Shown here: positions 56,687 to 64,000 of the stretch, one piece after another | Position numbering within the stretch: the first letter of the stretch is position 1 | How the letters are laid out: each line of letters opens with the position of its first letter | Source: Chelydra serpentina | Taxonomy: Eukaryota; Chordata; Testudines; Chelydridae | Length of the DNA stretch: 64,000 nt | Reading direction: 5' to 3' | NCBI GenBank assembly: GCA_037349315.1 | Contig: JBAIAC010000014.1 | Span: 28,559,001-28,623,000 of the forward strand | The notes under the pieces: model-generated | Databases searched by the model: none | What the model was told of the DNA's origin: nothing | Seen by the model: only the letters and a program-made list of their open reading frames with translations | Made by a program: the position numbers and the translations under genes

Positions 56687-56904
56687 GGGCTTGTCTCTGC
56701 TTGAAATGCTACAGTAGTACCACTGTAACACATCAGCATAGACACTATCTAGCTAGGTGGATCGAAAAATTCTTCTGTCAACCTAATGCTGTCTACACCA
56801 GGATTTAGGTTAGCTTAATTACATCACATGGATTTTTCACTATCAGTAGTTGATATCTGAGTGATATATCTGGGTCGATCTTATTTTCTAATGTAGACCA
56901 GCCC
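56687..56904. mobile_element. Harbinger-type MITE (218 bp)
   Basis: Starts GGGCTTGTCTCTGC and ends ATGTAGACCAGCCC, with TAA on both sides (56684-56686 and 56905-56907). It is related inside to the MITE fragment at 39018-39265 (AATTCTTCTGTCAACCTAAT, GGATTTTTCACT). Confidence 0.85.
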
Positions 56905-56907
56905 TAA

Positions 56908-57539
56908 AATATGAAGGAACTTTTTCCATATCTAAGGACAGCAGTTTCTATGGTTTGGAATCATAACAGAGTATATGCCTTATGTAAATAAAGATTCGAT
57001 AACTCATTCAAAAAAATATGCCATTTTCAAAATAGAAAACCAAAAGGCAAACTTAGAATCATGAATCATAGCTCGATGTTCTTGTTTGGTAATATCTGTC
57101 ACTCTTTGAGTAGTTGATTTAAAGATATTGATAAGTGAGTAAAAGGAAAAGCAAACCTAGCTATAATAAATTAGAAGGCCTTATACCATGGAAATAAAAA
57201 GTACATAGGTTGTTCCTTCATCTCCTGAAGGCAATCTATAATTGGGAAGAGTACAGATTTTAGATCCAAAATTTAAGAAAAAGCAACATAAGTTCTACTA
57301 CTTACTGAAACATCCACATTGGCATGTAAAAACAAAGCAGGATAGAATTTGAAAGAATTAAGTCTGTTCAAAATACTTTGAGGAATCCCTAAGGCTAAAA
57401 TTGGGCCCCTAAACCAATGTTCAGCCCTGTAGAGTATCTGCAATATTTTTACATTAAAAATTCTTAGCACTGAGGCTACCCTGTTCCCACCATATGAGCT
57501 GGTAAAACAGAGAAGAGCTAAGGTTATTTTGTTTTAAGC
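56908..57539. other. AT-rich sequence, no gene recognised
   Basis: May include the decayed 3' region of the LINE at 57540-58135; nothing firm. Confidence 0.4.
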
Positions 57540-58135
57540 CTTTATAATAAGGGGACCGGTGGCCTGAATGATGAAACTTTATCCCTAAATAAGTATAAGC
57601 AGAGACTTGGTCTACAAGGTGGCCTTCTGTCTTCCACTCAATTTGCAGAGGGTTCTTCCAAAAACGTCATGACTTTGGTCTTATAGCTGAGAACCAGATC
57701 TTAAGCATTATGGTAAGAGGAAAACAAGAGAATGACTGGTGGTAGCCTTTTGGAATGAGCAATAGAACAACCATGTCATTGGCATATAACAATATTGGGA
57801 TAGATCTACCCTTATCTTGTGGCAGAGAAAAATTATCTTCTTTTTAAAACATCCACCAGACCATTAATATATACATTAAAGAGGTGCTAGAAGGCATTCC
57901 TGGTGTACTGCCTAGAAATAGGGAAAGTATTTGTTCATTCCCCATTAACTTTCAGTTCTTAAACTAGCCATATCACCCTGATGTAGAACCTCCAAAATAT
58001 GCAAAATTCTTAGATGGATACCCATTCTTGTTAATTTCACCCAAAGTTTGTCAGTTAATAGAACCAGTTACTATCTTTAGATCTATGAAAGCAGCATGCA
58101 ATCTAGTACCCTTAACCACAGTATATTTATAAGTC
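57540..58135 (-). mobile_element. LINE reverse-transcriptase remnant, minus strand
   Basis: In minus-strand order, AAFIDLK (near 58090), LLYANDMVVLLLIPKG (near 57790; YADD-type box with Asn for Asp), and SYKTKVMTFLEEP (near 57680) can be read in broken frames. This is the order of a LINE RT. The palindromic element at 58150-58385 sits at its right edge. Confidence 0.6.
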
Positions 58136-58149
58136 TCACAGGATAAAAT

Positions 58150-58385
58150 GTATCAGAGGGGTAGCCGTGTTAGTCTGGATCTGTAAAAGCGACAAAGGGT
58201 CCTGTGGCACCTTATAGACTAACAGAGGTATTGAAGCATAAGCTTTCGTGGGTGAATACCCACTTCTTCGGATGCAAGCAGTTTTCCACTGCTTGCATCC
58301 AAAGAAGTGGGTATTCACCCACGAAAGCTTATGCTTCAATACCTCTGTTAGTCTATAAGGTGCCACAGGACCCTTTGTCACTTCT
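58150..58385. repeat. Palindromic retroposon-like element, copy 2
   Basis: The left head GTAGCCGTGTTAGTCTG is followed by an arm (GAAGCATAAGCTTTCGTGGG) that is repeated as its complement on the right, around a centre near CAGTTTTCCACTG. The head has no partner on the right, as in copy 1 at 22817-23029. The duplication ACAGGATAAAAT (12 bp) is exact (58138-58149 and 58386-58397). Confidence 0.88.
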
Positions 58386-58397
58386 ACAGGATAAAAT

Positions 58398-59397
58398 AAA
58401 ACAATTAAGTGGCTCCACAAGCCCTAAAGCTGGACTGCTCTTCTTTGTTTTATATTTAGCCTCTAAAGCCCATATATCAAGTTTAGATGGTAAAACTCTA
58501 GATTAAATTGAGTGGTCAGAAGAGGTTACTCAAGATCGGACTATGGTGTGTGGACAGAAGTTTTTCAGCAGTCATGCACAATGAGTGACTTTAGGAGGCC
58601 TTACAAACTACATTTGCAGGGGCTAAGGTCTGAAATGATGATAGCATGAATGAATAGTGCTTGGCTCTCCTCCTGCTCTTTAATGATGTAGCAAATGCAG
58701 GTTATCTGACAATAAATGGAGTTACTGAGAACAGCCAGTAATCTATACTATGGAGCTTTGTTCCAAAGAGGTTAAAAAGAGCTCAGAAGAAGGCCATGGA
58801 TGGAGCTAGAAATGCAAATCTGGGTATTTCTCTTGTTAAACGGGAAGATGTCCAATCCATCATAGTGATGTTCAGTTGAGGAAGGTTAAGTGAGCTTGCT
58901 GTTGACGTGTTTGGCAGCCTTGAGGGCTTCCATGAATTAACAATACCATGGAGTTGAAGAAAGCGGCAAAGACTTCATAGCATAGGACAGAGAAGTTGGG
59001 TAGATAAAATATTGAATGGTACTGTAAAGTATGGGAAAACATCCTGTGCCTTGGAGGTTGCTGAATGATAAAGTGGTGTCTATCGGGATCAGAAGAAGGT
59101 CTGGTGGAGGACTATGTGGTCCTCCCAGGACACTATGTTGAGCAATAAATATTTTTGTCCCACATCCATTTCCCCCCACTCTTTATTTTATTTGATGCTG
59201 GAATTCCTTATCATGAAAGAGGACTTGCAAGGCTGAATCTGAATCCTTTCTAAAAAGTTTGAGAGTTTTTGAAACAATGGTGTTATCGTTTTCTGTAATA
59301 TAAGTATGAAATTGGGGTTGGAGCAAAATAGAATGCCAAAGAATAAGATTGTTATCAGAGTTGTTGATGTAAGCACAGGTAGGTGAGTGCAAGAGGG
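58398..59397. other. Intergenic sequence, no gene recognised
   Basis: About 1 kb with short chance ORFs only. Confidence 0.4.
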
Positions 59398-59435
59398 GAG
59401 GGCTCCTGCCCCATACTGGGACAGCAGGACAATCA

Positions 59436-60601
59436 GTGAGTTATCTTAAATGCCTATACACAAATGCAAGAAGCCTGGGGAACAAGCAGGGAGAACTGGA
59501 AGTCCTGGCACAGTCAAGGAATTATGACGTAATTGGAATAACAGAGACTTGGTGGGATAACTCACACGATTGGAGTACTGTCATGGATGGATATAAACTG
59601 TTCAGGAAGGATAGGCAGGGCAGAAAAGGTGGGGGAGTTGCGTTGTATGTAAGAGAGCAGTATGACTGCTCAGAGCTCCAGTATGAAACTGCAGAAAAAC
59701 CTGAGAGTCTCTGGATTAAATTGAGAAGTGTGAGCAACAAGGGTAATGTCGTGGTGGGAGTCTGCTACAGACCACCAGACCAGGGGGATGAGGTGGACGA
59801 GGCTTTCTTCCAGCAACTAACAGAAGTTACTAGATCACAGGCCCTGGTTCTCATGGGTGACTTTAATCACCCCGATATCTTCTGGGAGAGCAATACAGCG
59901 GTCCACAGACAATCCAGGAAGTTTTTGGAAAGTGTAGGGGACAATTTCCTGGTGCAAGTGCTGGAGGAACCAACTAGGGGAAAAGCTCTTCTTGACCTGC
60001 TGCTCACAAACAGGGAAGAAATAGTAGAGGAAGCAATAGTGGATGGGAACCCGGGAGGCAGTGACCATGAGATGGTCGAGTTCAGGATCCTGACACAAGG
60101 AAGAAAGGAGAGCAGTAGAATACAGAGCCTGGACTTCAGAAAAGCAGACTTTGACTCCCTCAGGGAATTGATGGGCAAGGTCCCCTGGAAGAATAACATG
60201 AGGGGGAAAGGAGTCGAGGAAAGCTGGATGTATTTTAAAGAAACCTTATTGAGGTTGCAGGAACAAACCATCCCAATGTGTAGAAAGAAAAGTAAATATG
60301 GCAGGCGACCAGCTTGGCTTAACAGTGAAATCCTTGCTCGTCTTAAACACAAAAAAGCAGCTTACAAGAAGTGGAAGATTGGACAAATGACCAGGGAGGA
60401 GTATAAAAATATTGTTCAGGCATGCAGGAGTGAAATTAGGAAGGCCAAATCACACTTGGAGTTGCAGCTAGCCGGAGATGTTAGGAGTAACAAGAAGGGT
60501 TTCTTCAGGTATGTGAGCAACAAGAAGAAGGTCAAGGAAAGTGTGGGCCCCTTACTGAATGAGGGAGGGAACCTAGTGACAGAGGATGTGGAGAAAGCTA
60601 G
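59436..60601 (+). pseudogene. CR1 ORF2, endonuclease part
   Basis: Apurinic-like endonuclease that would nick target DNA to prime reverse transcription. Landmarks: LKCLYTNARSLGNKQGELEV, then VIGITETWWD (catalytic Glu), KGGGVALYVRE, VVVGVCYRPPDQGDE, ALVLMGDFNHPDIFW (catalytic Asp/Asn), LLDLLLTN and GGSDHEMVEF (catalytic Asp/His). All catalytic residues are present. The frame runs about 389 codons into the linker before RT and then meets a TGA at 60603 where CR1 has coding sequence. The N-terminal ORF1 is absent. Confidence 0.93.
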
Positions 60602-62203
60602 TTGACTCAATGCTTTTTTTGCCTCTGTCTTCACAGACAAGGTCAGCTCCCAGGCGGCTGCACTCCGCAGCACAGTATGGGGAGGAGGTGACCAGCCCTC
60701 TGTGGAGAAAGAAGTAGTTCGGGACTATTTAGAAAAGCTGGACGAACACAAGTCCATGGGGCCGGATGCACTGCATCCGAGGGTGCTAAAGGAGTTGGCT
60801 GATGTGATTGCAGAGCCATTGGCCATTGTCTTTGACAAATCATGGCAATCAGGGGAGGTCCCGGATGACTGGAAAAAAGCTAATGTAGTGCCCATCTTAA
60901 AAAAGGGAAGAAGGAAGATCCGGGGAACTACAGGCCAGTCAGTCTCACCTCAGTCCCTGGAAAAATCATGGAACAGGTCCTCAAGGAATCAATTCTGAAC
61001 CACTTAAACGAGGGGAAAGTGATCAGGAACAGTCAGCATGGATTCACCAAGGGCAAGTCATGCCTGACTAACCCAATTGCCTTCTATGATGAGATAACTG
61101 GCTCTGTGGATGAGGGGAAAGCAGTGGATGTGCTATTTCTTGACTTTAGCAAAGCTTTTGATACAGTCTCCCACAGTGTTCTTGCCAGCAAGTTAAAGAA
61201 GTATGGGCTGGATTAATGGACGGTAAGGTGGATAGAAAACTGGCTGGATGGTCGTGCTCAACGGGTAGTGATCAATGGCTCCATGTCTAGTTGGCAGCCG
61301 GTATCAAGTGGAGTGCCCCAAGGGTCGGTGCTGGGGCCGGTTTTGTTCAATATCTTCATCAACAACCTGGAGGATGGTGTGGACTGCACCCTTAGCAAGT
61401 TTGCAGATGACACTAAACTGGGAGGAGTGGTTGATACGCTGGAGTGTAGGGACAGGATACAGAGGGACCTAGACAAATTAGAGGATTGGGCCAAAAGAAA
61501 TCTGATGAGGTTCAACAAGGACAAGTGCAGAGTCCTGCACTTAGTACGGAAGAATCCCATGCACTGCTACAGACTAGGGACCGAATGGCTGGGCAGCAGT
61601 TCTGCAGAAAAGGACCTAGGGGTTACAGTGGACGAAAAGCTGAATATGAGTCAACAGTGTGCCCTTGTTGCCAAGAAGGCTAACGGCATTTTGGGCTGTA
61701 TAAGTAGGGGCATTTCCAGCAGATCGAGGGACGTGATTATTCCCCTCTATTCGGCACTGGTGAGGCCTCATTTGGAGTACTGTGTCCAGTTTTGGGCCCC
61801 ACACTACAAGAAGGATGTGGATAAATTGGAAAGAGTCCAACAGAGGGCAACAAAAATGATTAGGGGGCTGGAGCACATGACTTATGAGGAGAGGCTGAGG
61901 GAACTGGGATTGTTTAGCCTCCAGAAGAGAAGAGTGAGGGGGGATTTGATAGCTGCTTTCAACTACCTAAAAGGGGGTTCCAAAGAGGATGGATCTAGAC
62001 TGTTCTCAGTAGTAGAAGATGACAGAACAAGGAGTAATGGTCTCAAGTTGCAGAGGGGGAGGTTTAGGTTGGATATTAGGAAAAACGTTTTCACTAGTAG
62101 GGTGGTGAAGCACTGGAATGGGTTACCTAGGGAGGTGGTGGAATCTCCTTCCTTAGAGGTTTTTAAGGTCAGGCTTGACAAAGCCCTGGCTGGGATGATC
62201 TAG
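60602..62203 (+). pseudogene. CR1 ORF2, reverse transcriptase part
   Basis: RT palm and fingers are present: LNAFFASVFTDKV directly after the stop, [37 protein letters not shown], then a one-base shift near 60908 hiding the NYRPVSLT region. [49 protein letters not shown] and the catalytic [10 protein letters not shown] follow. A TAA at 61214 separates KKYGLD from [12 protein letters not shown]. The rest (61268-62203) is open for 311 codons through [13 protein letters not shown] and ends LDKALAGMI. One frameshift and two stops in total make it inactive. Confidence 0.94.
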
Positions 62204-62290
62204 TTGGGGTTGGTCCTGCTTTGAGCAGGGGGTTGGACTAGATGACCTCCTGAGGTCCCTTCCAACCCTGAGATTCTATGATTCTATGAT

Positions 62291-62599
62291 AAGCTGTTCA
62301 AGTGAAAAATAGATAGTGTGGGCTGGGTTTTGCAAAGTGTTGTTGAGTTTAATCAGGGGATGTGTATCCTGAGTCTGAGATTAGTCACTAAGTGATAAAG
62401 TATGGTAGAGAGAGTTAATTATCAAGTCAAGGAAGTGGGTGAGTCATAGAGGAAGTCAGAGTTATGTTTAGGAGGACAGTACTTAACTAAAAATTTTAGG
62501 ATTGTGGGAGCAGCAGTTGAAGTGCTAGATGTATGAAGGACGGTAACAAAGTGGATATAATGGGAAGATTTAAGAAGACAAGTCCTTATCTACAAGTCT
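62291..62599. other. Intergenic sequence, no gene recognised
   Basis: AT-rich flank of the CR1 insertion; nothing supported. Confidence 0.4.
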
Positions 62600-62960
62600 C
62601 CATTCTTTGCCCACTAATCCTCCTCTCCCTTTCTCTAGGTGACAACATCTGCTCTCATGTTGTTAACTACCATCACTATGCTGTGACTCCCAAATCTATC
62701 TGTTCCACTTCATCCAACACCATCTCTATATCTGATATGACTTCTTAGATACCTTACTGCCATCTTAAATTTGACTTTTCAAAAATGTAACTCCTTGTCT
62801 TTCCTCTAAAGCCTCCCTTCTTTCTCCGTTCCCACTGACAGTTCCTGTCATTCAAGTCCATGATCTTGTGTCATTTTTGGCTCTTTCATCTCTGTAGACC
62901 ATTCAAATCTTGTCTCCTCTTCCTCATTGATAATGTTGCTAACCAGGCCATGGACAGTCA
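62600..62960 (+). repeat. L2-like LINE fragment
   Basis: Broken frames read YHHYA then DSQIYLFHF, similar to the L2 RT box HLYADDTQIYL, followed by TPCLSSKASLLSPFPLTV, similar to downstream L2 coding text. The identity rests on this order only. Confidence 0.55.
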
Positions 62961-63330
62961 GGCATAATGGTGATAGTAAGAGTTCAGCCTACAAGTTAAA
63001 GCTGGGTCTAGGGTGGGCAGAGCCCAGAAACAAGCCAAGTACCAGAGGAGCAAAAGCCAAATGCCAGGGTGGAGTTGTAAGTCGGTTGGCCGGGGATCAG
63101 TACTGGAGAGACAGAAGCCAAATGCCAGAATCAGAGGGCTAACCAAAGTCATAAGCCAGCAGCAGAGGTGGGGGCCAAAGCCTGAAGCCAGGGGAAAGCA
63201 GGGACTGGAAGCAGGCTGAAGCAAGGGCTAGAATGAGCAGTGACTGGCACAAGGGGAAGCACAGCTGCAGATGTGGTACGTGTTGAGCTGATGCTGATCT
63301 GCTGTAGGGCCCAGGCTTATGCTATACATT
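62961..63330. repeat. Imperfect G/A-rich internal repeat
   Basis: The phrase AAGCCAAATGCCAG recurs (about 63054 and 63115), with many AAGCCAG/GAAGCAGG-like words. It could be a decayed minisatellite or an unclassified interspersed element. Confidence 0.4.
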
Positions 63331-64000
63331 ACTCATGAGCTATCAATGGCAAAATCAAATATAAAACCATAAAGATTTTTTGTTTGGTCAATAACTTCAC
63401 TCTTATCTTTCTAATGACAAATACAATTGAACAATTGATTAGAATGTTTTTCCTAGTTAACAAAACTTGCCTGTACAACAGAATATCAGAACTTTAGAGA
63501 TGGATTTTTCCTATTTTTCCATAACTTAGTGCTATAGAAATTGCAGAAGTTTTATTATTATTCAACTGTGCTTTGTCTCCAGCTTGCTTTACGGGGTGAT
63601 AGTGCAGCAAGTAAGCCCGTAAACGATCGTTTGTATCAAGTTGTGCTTGTTTCCTGAGCAAAAGGATGGTATTTGAGGTGTCTACAACTTATTTCTTTAA
63701 ATTTCCATATAAATGTTTTGATTGCTAAGCCTGCTTCATAAAGAACTTGATTACAGAACTTACCAGCAGATGAACTAGAATGACTTCAGCAGTTATGAAT
63801 CTAAGTCTCATCGAAAGGCACTGGAACTTAAATGCCTAAATGTCATAGAAGCCTATGAAAATTTTACTCCAAAACCGTTGCTAAGGAGAAGGGGAAGGCA
63901 AAGGACTAGCATATAATCAAAGAGGTGAAAGAAACAAACTACCAACCACCCATTATTTGCATGCAGAATAATCCTCTGAGCAGACTGAGACCCAGGAGTC
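63331..64000. other. AT-rich sequence, no gene recognised
   Basis: No coding or repeat signal supported to the end of the window. Confidence 0.45.

Larger units (their letters stand above)
59398..62290 (+). mobile_element. CR1 LINE, near full-length ORF2, 5'-truncated
   Basis: Carries endonuclease and RT coding sequence in order and a typical CR1 3' end: GGACTAGATGACCTCCTGAG, GTCCCTTCCAACCCTGA and two or so ATTCTATG units with no poly(A) (62273-62290). The left boundary near 59398 is judged by where CR1-like sequence begins. The coding region has only two stops and one frameshift, so the copy is much younger than the CR1 at 41926-45330. Confidence 0.95.

Overview
The window looks like vertebrate nuclear DNA from an amniote, and I infer a non-avian reptile, most likely a turtle. 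The reasons are a near-complete CR1 LINE ending in the CR1 tail (ATTCTATG repeats), a full-length PIF/Harbinger element, many short hAT and Harbinger non-autonomous elements, and old MIR/L2-type remnants. The species call comes from family knowledge; no database search was possible. I found no host protein-coding exon, rRNA, functional tRNA or CRISPR array. The only intact coding genes belong to a transposon.

Layout. Positions 638-1483 hold a fold-back repeat that received a hAT element, which in turn received a GC-rich element. Positions 1705-6989 are a complete PIF/Harbinger transposon with a TAA target duplication. It carries an uninterrupted DDE transposase on the plus strand and, converging on it, a two-exon Myb/SANT-like gene on the minus strand. 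The Myb intron holds a 77-bp CpG-rich minisatellite and an unexplained 110-codon plus-strand ORF. From 7 to 22.8 kb the sequence is mostly AT-rich and gene-free, with MIR/CR1 fragments, a 123-bp hAT MITE, a duplicated 136-bp segment and a broken LINE on the minus strand (15.5-19.1 kb). From 22.8 to 41 kb there are fold-back repeats, Harbinger MITEs and several hAT elements with exact 8-bp target duplications. From 41.5 to 45.6 kb an old minus-strand CR1 lies between two tRNA-like fold-back SINEs and carries two later insertions. From 47.2 to 49.3 kb there is a degenerate LINE. From 49.8 to 52.1 kb one hAT element sits in the target-site duplication of another. From 53.3 to 55.3 kb there is a hAT derivative built from two inverted transposase 3' ends, followed by a separate hAT MITE. 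From 55.5 to 62.3 kb there are Harbinger MITEs, LINE remnants, a palindromic retroposon-like element and a young but inactivated CR1. The right end holds an L2-like fragment and an imperfect G/A-rich repeat.

How the parts relate. In known Harbinger transposons the DDE transposase needs the Myb-like protein for nuclear import and end recognition. Both genes are open here, so the element looks structurally complete. The small Harbinger MITEs at 23.1, 39.0, 51.3, 55.5 and 56.7 kb have similar ends (G-rich start followed by GTCTACACT-like bases) and could be substrates of this family. The hAT MITEs have no intact hAT transposase in the window. A recurring theme is fold-back structure: at least seven separate palindromic repeats of different origins.
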